A DNA stretch of 64,000 nucleotides from Nocardioides sp. JS614 (GCF_000015265.1 NC_008699.1:1550001-1614000); one strand, 5' to 3'. Positions 24,954-33,258 are shown, counted from the first letter of the stretch. The notes: generated by a model from the sequence alone, not told the origin. Translations and numbers: made by a program.

Positions 24954-26417
24954 ATGTCGATGTTCAAGTGGGAGTTGGTCGATCCCAAACCTGGTGAGGC
25001 CGTAGCGCCGCACCAGCGGCTCAGCTGGGGCAAGACGGTGGGCCTCGGCGCCCAGCACGTCGTGGCGATGTTCGGGGCGACGTTCGTCTTCCCGCTGATC
25101 ATGGGCCTCAATGCCAACCTCGCCATCATGATGAGCGGCATCGCGACGATCTGCTTCCTGCTGATCGTGCAGGGCAAGGTGCCGAGCTATCTGGGGACCT
25201 CGGCCTCGTTCGTGGGCGCCGCGGCGGCCATCTACGCCTACCAGGGCGGCGACGGGCCGGGCGGCCCCGCCGACGTGACGGGCGCGATCCTGGTCGCCGG
25301 CATCGTGCTGGCCATCGTCGGCGTGATCGTCCACTACCTCGGCGCCGACTCGGTCAACGCCGTGCTGCCGCCGGTCGTCACCGGGGCCGTGGTCATGCTG
25401 ATCGGCTTCAACCTGGCTCCGGTCGCGACCCTCACCTACATGCCCTCCGACCCGTGGGTCGCGCTGATCACGATGACTGCCGTCATCTTGATGGCGGTCG
25501 GCCTCCGCGGCTTCTTCGGCCGGATCGCGGTGTTCCTCGGCCTGATCTTCGGCTACCTGCTCTCGGTGGTCTGGGACTGGATCTTCGGCCAGAGCACGCT
25601 GCCGCTGCCCGGCAACCCCGAGCCCGGCCCGCACGACCGCGTCAACTGGGACGCCGTCAAGAACGCCGACTGGTTCGGCTTCCCGGTCCACACCAAGGAC
25701 GGGCTCGTCGGCAACCAGGCCTTCACCGACGGCTACGCGAACGTCGGCTGGCACATGCCGTCGTTCTCGATCGCGTTCATCCTGCTCGCGCTGCCGGCGG
25801 TCATCGCCCTGGTCGCCGAGAACATCGGCCACGTCAAGGCAGTGGCGGAGATGACCAAGACCGACCTCGACCCGGTCATGGGCCGGGCGATCGCCGCCGA
25901 CGGTGTCGGCACGGTCATCGCCTCGACGGTCGGTGGCTCGCCGACCACGACGTACGCCGAGAACATCGGCGTCATGGCGGCCACCCGGGTCTACTCCACG
26001 GCGGCCTACTTCGTCGCCGCGATCGTGGCGATCCTGCTGGGTCTGGTGCCCAAGTTCGGTCAGATCGTCAACGCGACCCCGCCGGCCGTGCTCGGCGGCA
26101 TCACGCTCGTCCTCTACGGCATGATCGGCCTGCTCGGCGCCAAGATCTGGAAGGAGAACGGCGTCGACTTCGCCAAGCCCATCAACCTGGTCCCGGTCGC
26201 CGCCGGCATCATCCTCGCGATCGGCAACGCCGACCTGAAGATCACCGACGACTTCCACCTGACCGGCATCGCGCTCGGCACTCTCGTGGTCGTCCTCGGC
26301 TATCACCTCGCGCGGGTGGTCGCCCCCAAGGACCTCGACGACGGCACGATGATCGCCGTCGGCCACGAGGGCGTGCACGCCGAGGACCACGCGGCACCGC
26401 ACGACCACCACCACTGA
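24954..26417 (+). CDS. NCS2 family uracil/xanthine-type permease
   Basis: A 487-residue nucleobase:cation symporter-2 protein with about 12-14 membrane segments. GAQHVVAMFGATFVFP opens helix 1 as in UraA; AENIGHVKAV and TTYAENIGVMAATRVYS correspond to the substrate-contacting Glu regions of helices 8 and 10 in uracil permease. This pattern fits uracil better than xanthine, but specificity is unproven. ATG 24954 is preceded by GGAAGGG; a second ATG lies at 24960. The C terminus ends in a histidine-rich tail (HEGVHAEDHAAPHDHHH), which is unusual. The molybdenum hydroxylase genes begin 17 bp after its stop. Confidence 0.9.
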   Translation: MSMFKWELVDPKPGEAVAPHQRLSWGKTVGLGAQHVVAMFGATFVFPLIMGLNANLAIMMSGIATICFLLIVQGKVPSYLGTSASFVGAAAAIYAYQGGDGPGGPADVTGAILVAGIVLAIVGVIVHYLGADSVNAVLPPVVTGAVVMLIGFNLAPVATLTYMPSDPWVALITMTAVILMAVGLRGFFGRIAVFLGLIFGYLLSVVWDWIFGQSTLPLPGNPEPGPHDRVNWDAVKNADWFGFPVHTKDGLVGNQAFTDGYANVGWHMPSFSIAFILLALPAVIALVAENIGHVKAVAEMTKTDLDPVMGRAIAADGVGTVIASTVGGSPTTTYAENIGVMAATRVYSTAAYFVAAIVAILLGLVPKFGQIVNATPPAVLGGITLVLYGMIGLLGAKIWKENGVDFAKPINLVPVAAGIILAIGNADLKITDDFHLTGIALGTLVVVLGYHLARVVAPKDLDDGTMIAVGHEGVHAEDHAAPHDHHH

Positions 26418-26434
26418 TCTGAGCAAAGGAAGTC

Positions 26435-27277
26435 GTGAAGCCAGCACCGTTCGAGTACCGCCGGCCGGGGACGATCGCCGAAGCAGTGACCGCCCTGGCC
26501 GGCGGGACGGACAGCAAGGTGCTGGCCGGTGGCCAGAGCCTGGTCCCATTGCTGTCGATGCGTCTCGCCGCCCCGGCGCTGCTCGTCGACATCAACGCGA
26601 TCCCGGGCCTGGACACCATCGAGGTCGAGGGGGAGGACGGCGGCGTCCGGGTGGGCGCGCTCGCCCGGCATGCCGCCGTCCTGGCCTCGCCGGACGTACA
26701 CCGCGTCCAGCCCCTCGTGCCGATGGCCCTGGCCCACGTCGCGCACGCGACGATCCGCAACCGGGGCACCACCGTCGGCTCGCTCGTGCACGCCGACGCC
26801 GCGGCGGAGATGCCGGCGGTGCTGGCCCTGCTGGGCGGCAGCGTCGAGGTGGAGGGCCCGGCCGGCGGGCGCACGATCCCGGCCGACGAGCTGTTCGTCG
26901 GGCCGCTGGAGTCCTCCCTCGCCCACGACGAGATCGCGCTGTCGGCGTACTTCCCGGCGCTCGCCCCGGGCGCCGGGGTGGCGTTCGACGAGATCGCCCG
27001 GCGGCACGGCGACTACGCGCTGGTCGGTGCGGCGGCCCTGGTGGACGGGGACGAGGTGCGGGTCGGCTACCTCTCGGTCGCCGACGTGCCTACCGTCGTC
27101 GACCTCTCCGGGGTTGCGGAGGAGGAGCTCGGGGACGCGGCGCTCACCCACCTCGAGCCCGGAGACGACATCCACGCCACCGCCGAGTACCGCGCCCAGC
27201 TGGTGCGGGTGCTCACCACACGGGTGGTTCGATCGGCACGCGAGCATGCCCAGCAGTCCAGGGAGGGACGACGGTGA
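26435..27277 (+). CDS. molybdenum hydroxylase FAD-binding subunit (CoxM/XdhB type)
   Basis: A 280-residue FAD-binding subunit of a xanthine dehydrogenase-family enzyme. KVLAGGQSLVPLLSMR and TIRNRGTTVGSLVHADAAAEMP are the two classic FAD-contact motifs (usually AGGQSL and TxGG/VGS). It would carry electrons from the 2Fe-2S clusters to the acceptor. AAAGGA lies about 4 nt before the GTG start at 26435. It follows the permease gene by 17 bp and overlaps the iron-sulfur subunit by 4 bp, so permease and enzyme probably form one operon. Context suggests a pyrimidine or purine hydroxylase. Confidence 0.9.
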   Translation: MKPAPFEYRRPGTIAEAVTALAGGTDSKVLAGGQSLVPLLSMRLAAPALLVDINAIPGLDTIEVEGEDGGVRVGALARHAAVLASPDVHRVQPLVPMALAHVAHATIRNRGTTVGSLVHADAAAEMPAVLALLGGSVEVEGPAGGRTIPADELFVGPLESSLAHDEIALSAYFPALAPGAGVAFDEIARRHGDYALVGAAALVDGDEVRVGYLSVADVPTVVDLSGVAEEELGDAALTHLEPGDDIHATAEYRAQLVRVLTTRVVRSAREHAQQSREGRR

Positions 27278-27795
27278 CCGAGGAGCTGCACGACGTTCGG
27301 CTGAGCGTCAACGGCACGACGTACGACACCCGGGTGCCGGCGCGCCGGCTGCTGTCCGACGCGCTGCGCCACGACCTGGGGCTCACGGGCACGCACGTGG
27401 GCTGCGAGCACGGCGTCTGCGGCGCCTGCACGATCCTGGTCGACGGCGAGCCGATGCGCTCCTGCCTGATGTTCGCGGTCTCAGCGGTGGACCACGAGCT
27501 CACCACGGTCGAGGGACTGACCAACGAGGACGGGTCGCTGAGCCCCGTGCAGCAGGCGTTCTCGGAGTGCCACGGCCTCCAGTGCGGCTTCTGCACCCCC
27601 GGCTTCCTGACCACGATCACGGCCGGGCTGCGCGACAACCCGACCCCCACGCACGAGGAGGCCCGCGACATGATCGCCGGCAACCTGTGCCGCTGCACCG
27701 GCTACCAGAACATCGTCAAGGCGGTGGAGCGGGCCGCCGAGCTGGTCGAGCTCGCCGAGCTCGTCGAGACCCCCGCACCCGAAGCAGGGCGGTGA
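27274..27795 (+). CDS. molybdenum hydroxylase 2Fe-2S subunit (CoxS/XdhC type)
   Basis: A 173-residue small subunit with both cluster motifs complete: Cys44, Cys49, Cys52 and Cys64 for the plant-type cluster (GCEHGVCGACTILVDGEPMRSC) and Cys104, Cys107, Cys139 and Cys141 for the second (QCGFCTPGF and CRCTGYQNIV). It relays electrons from the molybdenum site to FAD. The last ~20 residues (LVELAELVETPAPEAGR) lie beyond the family domain and are encoded by GTCGAG-rich sequence like the intergenic repeats, so the tail may be repeat-derived. It overlaps the preceding gene by 4 bp and precedes the large subunit by 4 bp. Confidence 0.92.
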   Translation: MTEELHDVRLSVNGTTYDTRVPARRLLSDALRHDLGLTGTHVGCEHGVCGACTILVDGEPMRSCLMFAVSAVDHELTTVEGLTNEDGSLSPVQQAFSECHGLQCGFCTPGFLTTITAGLRDNPTPTHEEARDMIAGNLCRCTGYQNIVKAVERAAELVELAELVETPAPEAGR

Positions 27796-27799
27796 TCCG

Positions 27800-30211
27800 A
27801 TGACCACCAAGCTGATGGGCCAGAAGGTCCAGCGGGTCGAGGACCAGCGGTTCCTGCGCGGGCAGGGTCGGTACGTCGACGACGTCGGCGTCTCCGGCAG
27901 CACCCAGCTGCTCCACGCCGCCGTGCTGCGCTCCCCGCACGCCCACGCCCGGATCCTCGACATCGACGTCGAGGCGGTCCTCGACCTCGAGGGCGTGCAC
28001 GCGGTCTGGACGTACGACGACCTCGCCGGGCTGGCCGCGCCGATGGCCGAGCCGCTGCCGCTGCTGATCCCGCACCCCGCGCTCACCCACGGCCGCACCC
28101 AGTACGCGCTGGCCAGGGACGAGGTCAACTACGCCGGCGAGGCGATCGCCTTCGTCGTGGCCGACGACCGCTACCTCGCCGAGGACGCGGTCGGGCGGAT
28201 CCGGGTCTCCTACGAGCCGCTGCCACCGGTGGTCGGGATCGACGCCGCCCGGGAGGCCCGGGCGCTGGTCCACGAGGACGTGCCCGGCAACATCGGGGCC
28301 CGGCTGGAGCAGAACGTCGGCGACGCTCCTGCCGCGATCAAGGCCGCGCCGCACACGCTCTCCCTCGACCTCACCGTCGAGCGCAGTGCCTGCACCCCGC
28401 TCGAGGGGCGCGGGACGGTCGCCCGCTGGGACCCCGACATCAACCGGCTCCAGGTGTGGACCTCGACGCAGAGCTCCACCGGCGTGCGAGCCGCGGTCGC
28501 GGTCAAGCTCGGCCTGGACCTGGGCCAGGTCGACGTGATCACCCCGGACGTCGGCGGCGGGTTCGGGGTCAAGATCAACCACCCGTGGCCCGAGGAGCTG
28601 CTGGTGCCGCTCGCGGCCCGCGCCCTGGGCCGCACGGTCAAGTTCACCGAGGATCGGCGCGAGCACTTCATCTCCTCCGCGCACGAGCGCGGCCAGGTCC
28701 AGCACATCGAGGTCGGCTTCGACGACGACGGGCGGCTGCTCGGCCTCGACGTCGAGTTCTGGCACGACCACGGCGCGTACACGCCGTACGGGCTGATCGT
28801 CCCGATCATCACCTCCACCCAGCTGCTCGGCCCCTACAAGCCGCACAACTACCGGGTGGTCTTCGAGTCGCTCTACACCAACACGGTGATGGTCACGCCC
28901 TACCGCGGCGCCGGCCGGCCCCAGGGCTGCTACGCCATGGAGCGCACGATGGACGCGATCGCGGCGTACCTCGGCAAGGACCGCGCCGACGTCCGCGCGG
29001 TGAACTTCATCCAGCCCGATGAGTTCCCGTTCGACCAGGGGCTGATCTTCCAGGACGGACGCGAGCTGGAGTACGACTCCGGCGACTACCCGGCGTCGCT
29101 GGAGAAGATCAAGGCGCTCGTGGGCTGGGACGAGTTCCCGGCGTTCCAGCGGGAGATGGCGGCGCAGGGCCGCCGGGTCGGCATCGGCCTGGCCTGCTAC
29201 GTCGAGGGCACCGGTGTCGGCCCCTACGAGGGCGCGCACGTGCACATCGAGACCTCCGGCAAGGTCAAGGTCGCCACCGGCCTCACCACCCAGGGCCAGG
29301 GCCACGCGACGGTGTTCGCGCAGCTCGTCGCCGACGAGCTCGGCGTGAAGTTCGAGGACGTCGAGGTCGTCACCGGCGACACCCGCCGGATGGCGTACGC
29401 CGTGGGCACCTTCGCCTCGCGTGCCGCGGTGATGAGCGGCTCGGCGATCCACCTCGCGGCCAAGCGGGCCAAGGAGAAGGTGCTCAAGATCGCCGCCGAC
29501 GCGTTGGAGGCGGCCCCCGAGGACCTCGAGATCGTCGACGGGGTCGTGTCCGTCAAGGGCTCACCGGGCGCCTCGATCGACCTAGGGACGGTCTCGGTGC
29601 TCTCCAACCCGCTGCGCTACGCCTTCGACGAGGCGTCCAAGGCCGCGACCCAGTTCTCCGTCGGCGACCCCGGCAAGCCGCCGGTCGCCGAGGACGACGA
29701 GCCCGGCCTGGAGGGCAAGGACTTCTACTCCCCGGAGCGGGCCACCTTCGCCTCCGGCATGCACGCCGTGATCGTCGAGACCGACCCCGAGACCGCCGAG
29801 ATCAAGATCCTCAAGTACGCCGTCGTCCACGACTGCGGTCACCTGATCAACCCGATGATCGTCGAGGGCCAGATCCACGGGGGCGTCGCCCAGGGCGTGG
29901 GCGGCGCGCTCTACGAGCGGATGGCGTACGACGAGTCCGGCCAGCTGCTGAACGCGTCCTTCATGGACTTCCTGATGCCCTACGTCACCGAGGTCCCCGA
30001 CGGCATCGACATCGACCACCTGGAGACCCCCTCGCCGCTCAACCCGCTCGGCATCAAGGGCGCGGGCGAGGCCGGCGTCATCCCGTCGGCGGCGGTGTTC
30101 GCGGCGGCGATCGAGGACGCCGAGCGGGTCGACCGCCCGGCACTCGCGATCACCGCGATGCCGATCTCGCCCTCCGAGCTGTACACCCTGCGACAGGAGC
30201 ACCCCCGATGA
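27800..30211 (+). CDS. molybdenum hydroxylase catalytic subunit (CoxL/XdhA type; candidate uracil dehydrogenase)
   Basis: An 803-residue molybdopterin-binding subunit. It has the N-terminal RVEDQRFLRGQGRYVDDV, the cofactor loops PDVGGGFGVKINHPWPEE and TPYRGAGRPQGCYAMERTMD, and the catalytic glutamate in GIKGAGEAG near residue 757. The loop that in true CO dehydrogenase reads VAYRCSFR is here PYRGAGRP, so this is not a CO dehydrogenase despite the cox-like gene order. Family members hydroxylate N-heterocycles next to ring nitrogen. With a uracil-type permease and a barbiturase-type gene in the locus, the likely reaction is uracil/thymine to barbiturate/5-methylbarbiturate; xanthine or another heterocycle remains possible. 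Confidence 0.9.
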   Translation: MTTKLMGQKVQRVEDQRFLRGQGRYVDDVGVSGSTQLLHAAVLRSPHAHARILDIDVEAVLDLEGVHAVWTYDDLAGLAAPMAEPLPLLIPHPALTHGRTQYALARDEVNYAGEAIAFVVADDRYLAEDAVGRIRVSYEPLPPVVGIDAAREARALVHEDVPGNIGARLEQNVGDAPAAIKAAPHTLSLDLTVERSACTPLEGRGTVARWDPDINRLQVWTSTQSSTGVRAAVAVKLGLDLGQVDVITPDVGGGFGVKINHPWPEELLVPLAARALGRTVKFTEDRREHFISSAHERGQVQHIEVGFDDDGRLLGLDVEFWHDHGAYTPYGLIVPIITSTQLLGPYKPHNYRVVFESLYTNTVMVTPYRGAGRPQGCYAMERTMDAIAAYLGKDRADVRAVNFIQPDEFPFDQGLIFQDGRELEYDSGDYPASLEKIKALVGWDEFPAFQREMAAQGRRVGIGLACYVEGTGVGPYEGAHVHIETSGKVKVATGLTTQGQGHATVFAQLVADELGVKFEDVEVVTGDTRRMAYAVGTFASRAAVMSGSAIHLAAKRAKEKVLKIAADALEAAPEDLEIVDGVVSVKGSPGASIDLGTVSVLSNPLRYAFDEASKAATQFSVGDPGKPPVAEDDEPGLEGKDFYSPERATFASGMHAVIVETDPETAEIKILKYAVVHDCGHLINPMIVEGQIHGGVAQGVGGALYERMAYDESGQLLNASFMDFLMPYVTEVPDGIDIDHLETPSPLNPLGIKGAGEAGVIPSAAVFAAAIEDAERVDRPALAITAMPISPSELYTLRQEHPR

Positions 30212-30858
30212 AGATCACCGGATCCAACGTCGTCCCGTACCCCGTCGAGCAGGTCTGGGACGCGATCCTCGACCCGCGGGTGCTGGTGGCGACCATCCCC
30301 GGCTGCGAGCGGCTGGAGACACGGAGCTCGACTCCTGGGAGTGAGCACGCCTACGACATGACCGTCACCGCGGGCGTGGCGGCGATCAAGGGCACCTACG
30401 CCGGTGCCTGCGTCCTCTCCGACCTCGTCGAGCACGAGTCGCTCGTGATGCGGCTCGAGGGCGCCGGCGCGCCGGGCACCATCGACGCGACCGTGAACGT
30501 CTACTTCGGCGAGGCGGAGCCCGGCCACACCAAGATCGACTACGACGCCGACGCGGTCGTCGGCGGCATGGTCGGCGGGGTCGGGCAGCGGATGCTCACG
30601 TCGGTCTCGCGGCGGATGGCCGGTGAGTTCTTCAGCAACGTGGGCCAGGCCATCGGCGCGCCCGCACCCGCAGCCGCCGTGGCCGCCGCTCCGGGCGCCG
30701 CGGGCGCCCCGGGCGCCCCGGCCGCCGTGGGGCAGGTCTTCACCGCTCCCGCCAAGGCCGGCATCGCCTCGCGCGACGACTTCGTGAAGGGCATCGCCGT
30801 CGGCGCCGGCCTGGTCCTGCTCGGCGTGCTCGCCGGATCGCTGCGGCGGCGCCGGTGA
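30208..30858 (+). CDS. CoxG/SRPBCC family protein
   Basis: A 216-residue protein. The first ~145 residues form an SRPBCC (START-like) domain with the CoxG pattern: VPYPVEQVWDAILDPRVLVATIPGCERLE, TVTAGVAAIKGTY, and VGGMVGGVGQRMLTSVSRRMAGEFF. A long Ala/Gly/Pro linker follows, then a C-terminal hydrophobic helix (about residues 192-210) ending in LRRRR, a membrane anchor. In CO dehydrogenase systems CoxG anchors the enzyme to the membrane, so this protein probably attaches the molybdenum hydroxylase. ATG overlaps the large-subunit stop by 4 bp. A tri-hairpin repeat starts 23 bp after it. Confidence 0.88.
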   Translation: MKITGSNVVPYPVEQVWDAILDPRVLVATIPGCERLETRSSTPGSEHAYDMTVTAGVAAIKGTYAGACVLSDLVEHESLVMRLEGAGAPGTIDATVNVYFGEAEPGHTKIDYDADAVVGGMVGGVGQRMLTSVSRRMAGEFFSNVGQAIGAPAPAAAVAAAPGAAGAPGAPAAVGQVFTAPAKAGIASRDDFVKGIAVGAGLVLLGVLAGSLRRRR

Positions 30859-30880
30859 CCACTCGACCGGCGGCCGTGAC

Positions 30881-30969
30881 GGTTTCCCCGGTTCACCGGG
30901 GAAGTTGGAACTTCTGGCCCGAAGTTTCGGCCCAACACTTCCGGTTTCCCCGGTTCACCGGGGAAACCG
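30881..30969. repeat. tri-hairpin dispersed repeat, copy 3 (inverted)
   Basis: The same element as at 9041 but reversed: the GAAGTTGGAACTTCTGGCCC order is the complement of copy 1. It lies between coxG and the amidase start, and could separate the amidase from the enzyme operon or cap the upstream mRNA. Confidence 0.88.
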
Positions 30970-31000
30970 CCGGGGGCTCGCGGCGGGGCGGGGCGCGGCG

Positions 31001-32407
31001 ATGAGCGGGGTCACGGTCGAGTCGACCGCGCGCGAGCAGGCGGCCGCCGTACGCGCGAAGGAGATCTCGGCGCGCGAGCTGCTCGACCTGCACCTGGCGC
31101 GGATCGCCGAGCGCAACCCGGAGCTGAACGCGATCGTCTCTCTCGACGAGGAGCGTGCCCGCGAGGGCGCCGCCGAGGCCGACCGGGCGCTCGCCGCCGC
31201 CGATCGTGACGGCACCGACGTCGGCCCGCTGCACGGGCTGCCGTTCGCGTTCAAGGACACCCACGCGGTCGCCGGCTGGCGCACCACCTACGGATCGCCG
31301 CTGTACGCCGACCACGTCCCCGACGCCGACGAGCTGATCGTCGAGCGGGTACGCCGCGCCGGTGTCGTGGTGATCGGCAAGACCAACGTGCCGGAGTTCG
31401 CGGCCGGGTCGCACACGTTCAACCGGGTCTTCGGGACCACCCTCAACCCGGTCGACCCGTCGCGCTCGGCCGGCGGCTCCAGCGGGGGAGCGGCCAGCGC
31501 GCTGGCCGCCGGGATGGTGCCCCTCGCGGACGGCTCGGACATGGGCGGCTCGTTGCGCAACCCCGCGTCGTTCTGCGGCGTCTTCGGGCTGCGCCCCTCG
31601 CTCGGCCGGGTGCCGGAGTGGCCGCTGTACAACCAGTGGGAGACGACCTCGGTGGGTGGCCCGATGGCGCGCAACGTCGGCGACCTCGCGCTGCTCCTCT
31701 CGGTGCTGGCCGGGCCCGACCCGCGCGCACCCCAGGCGCTCGGGGACCCGGGCGCGACCTTCGCCCCTCCACTCGCGGGCTCGCTGGCCGGGCTGCGGGT
31801 GGCGGTCTCGGTCGACCTCGGCGGTGCGTTCGAGGTCGACCACGAGGTGGCGGCGGTCGTGGAGTCCTCGGCGGCGGCCTTCACGGCCGCGGGTGCCCAG
31901 GTGACGGCGGCGCACCCGGTCCTCACCGAGGCCGACGACACGTTCCGGACGCTGCGCGCCTGGCACCTGCAGGCCAAGCTCGGCGGCCTGCTCGCCGCCC
32001 ACCCCGACGGTCTCAAGCCGTCGCTGGCCGACAACATCCGGCTCGGCGAACACCTCACCGGCGCCGACGTGGCCCGCGCCTATACCCAGCGCACCGCGCT
32101 GTCCGAGCGGATGCGGGAGTTCTTCGTCCCCGGCGGGCAGGGCTTCGACCTGCTGGTGCTCCCGGTCTCCCAGGTGCCGCCGTTCCCGGCGGACCAGGAG
32201 TACCCCGCCACCATCAACGGCCGGCCGATGCAGACCTACCTGGACTGGATGCGCGCGGCGTACCTGATCACCGTCACCGGCTGCCCCGCGATCTCGGTGC
32301 CGTTCGGGCACACCTCCGACGGGTTGCCCATCGGCCTGCAGCTGGTCGCCGCGCACGGCCGGGACCGGTTCCTCCTCGAGACCGCCGCGGCGCTCGAGGC
32401 CCGCTGA
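31001..32407 (+). CDS. amidase signature family enzyme (candidate malonamidase/ureidomalonase)
   Basis: A 468-residue amidase-signature hydrolase. The catalytic Lys is in PFAFKDTHAVAG (about residue 85), the nucleophile and cis-Ser are in SAGGSSGGAASALAAGM and GSDMGGSLRNPASFCG, making the Ser-cisSer-Lys triad complete. The family includes malonamidase E2, which hydrolyses malonamate, and allophanate hydrolase. There is no C-terminal AtzF-type extension. In this locus it could release ammonia from malonamate or urea from ureidomalonate. The ATG at 31001 follows the repeat directly with only GGCGGGGCGGGG upstream. The frame runs into the repeat but that part is not coding. Confidence 0.85.
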   Translation: MSGVTVESTAREQAAAVRAKEISARELLDLHLARIAERNPELNAIVSLDEERAREGAAEADRALAAADRDGTDVGPLHGLPFAFKDTHAVAGWRTTYGSPLYADHVPDADELIVERVRRAGVVVIGKTNVPEFAAGSHTFNRVFGTTLNPVDPSRSAGGSSGGAASALAAGMVPLADGSDMGGSLRNPASFCGVFGLRPSLGRVPEWPLYNQWETTSVGGPMARNVGDLALLLSVLAGPDPRAPQALGDPGATFAPPLAGSLAGLRVAVSVDLGGAFEVDHEVAAVVESSAAAFTAAGAQVTAAHPVLTEADDTFRTLRAWHLQAKLGGLLAAHPDGLKPSLADNIRLGEHLTGADVARAYTQRTALSERMREFFVPGGQGFDLLVLPVSQVPPFPADQEYPATINGRPMQTYLDWMRAAYLITVTGCPAISVPFGHTSDGLPIGLQLVAAHGRDRFLLETAAALEAR

Positions 32408-32476
32408 GCTGTTCGGCACTGCTGCCGGGCTGCTGCCGGGCGGCCGTCGATCCGGTCTGGTCCACGCCGTCTCGCT

Positions 32477-32561
32477 GTCCACAGGCACGGGAGGAACCTG
32501 TGGGTTTCGGGCCCTCTGACTGTGGAGGACCGGGACCTGAGTTGTGGACCGGGCAGGGTCT
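32477..32561. promoter_or_regulatory. TGTGG box array upstream of RNA element 1
   Basis: TGTGG occurs at 32499, 32521 and 32543, exactly 22 bp apart, with a degenerate TGTCC at 32477 continuing the register. The last box lies 19 bp before the start of the conserved RNA element. The same spacing is found before the second element. Two helical turns between boxes suggest a protein-binding array or promoter control region. TGTGGA also resembles part of a DnaA box. Confidence 0.6.
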
Positions 32562-32830
32562 TTCGGTGGAACCAGGAGAATGTTGCGCGAACCCCTTGCG
32601 CGGTCCCCGGTCGGGGGCATAGAACTCTCTCACGCACTCCGGAGACGGGGAGCGGGACAGCTCGGAGACGAGGGTCCGAACGACGCGAGGCGGCTTGCCG
32701 GCTCGTGGCGCAGCGGCTGGGTGACGAGGTCGCTGGGACCGGAGAGAAAGAGCGTGTCGACCGGAAGCGTCACCGGTACCGGTCACCCGAAGGGCCCCTT
32801 GCGACTCATACTCGCGAGGGGCCCTTCACC
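32562..32830 (+). ncRNA. candidate structured RNA, tandem copy 1
   Basis: A 269-nt non-coding element starting TTCGGTGGAACC, repeated at 32988. Stems: GGGAC/GTCC around CTCG-GAGA-CGAG (about 32653-32676); CGG-CTTG-CCG (32691-32700); a 7-bp stem 32711-32717 / 32729-32735 with loop TGGGTGACGAG; and a final 16-bp hairpin 32789-32804 / 32812-32827 with loop CTCATAC, a probable terminator. The loop GGGTGAC is complementary to GTCACCC (32782-32788), a possible pseudoknot. Compared with copy 2, several stem pairs change on both sides. I cannot assign a known RNA family; a 6S/Ms1-like RNA is one thing to test. Orientation is inferred from the terminal hairpin. Confidence 0.7.
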
Positions 32831-32925
32831 ATTTCCCGGGTGCGCCGTGCCGAGCGTCGGCGTCGGGTCTGCTGGCCTGCGGCCGGTCCAGCCGCTCGAG
32901 CCGGTCGACGAGAATCCTGCTCAAC

Positions 32926-32987
32926 TGTGGGAATCTCGCGGTGATCTGTGGATGACCGGTGGGCGATCTGTGGATGAACGGGCTGGT
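32926..32987. promoter_or_regulatory. TGTGG box array upstream of RNA element 2
   Basis: TGTGG at 32926, 32947 and 32969 (21 and 22 bp apart). The last two read TGTGGATGA, close to a DnaA box. As before element 1, the last box is 19 bp before TTCGGTGGAACC. Confidence 0.6.
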
Positions 32988-33258
32988 TTCGGTGGAACCA
33001 GAAGAATGTTCCGCAAAGCCCTTGCGCGGGCCCGGCGCAAGGGCATAGAACTCTCTCACGCACTCCCGCAAGGGAGCGCGGGACAGCTCGGAGACGAGGG
33101 TCCGTACGGCGTGATCACCAGCTTGCTGGAGGTCGGGCCGCGGTGGCTGGGTGACGAGGCCGCCGGGACTCAGAGGAGAAGAGCTGTCGACCGGGAGCGT
33201 CACCAGTACCGGTCACCCGAAGGGCCCTTGGAACTCATACTTTCGAGGGCCCTTCACC
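32988..33258 (+). ncRNA. candidate structured RNA, tandem copy 2
   Basis: A 271-nt element parallel to 32562-32830. It forms a perfect 10-bp stem 33018-33027 / 33035-33044 (GCCCTTGCGC), CTCCC-GCAA-GGGAG with a GNRA tetraloop (33063-33076), the shared GGGAC-CTCG-GAGA-CGAG hairpin, CAG-CTTG-CTG (33119-33128), a 7-bp stem 33141-33147 / 33159-33165 with loop TGGGTGACGAG, and the terminal 15-bp hairpin 33219-33233 / 33241-33255 with loop CTCATAC. Loops match copy 1 while stem bases differ in a paired manner. Together with element 1 it fills most of the 984-bp gap between the amidase and DUF2630 genes. Confidence 0.7.

Noticed and set aside
27800..30211. Form I CO dehydrogenase
   Set aside because: The active-site loop lacks the Cys-containing motif of true CoxL.
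32499..32990. Chromosomal replication origin based on DnaA-like boxes
   Set aside because: Boxes match the consensus only partly, and no dnaA, dnaN or AT-rich unwinding element is nearby.
32562..33258. T-box, cobalamin or SAM riboswitch
   Set aside because: The TGGAACC string recalls a T-box, but the required T-box and specifier features are absent, and no regulated gene follows in the right orientation.
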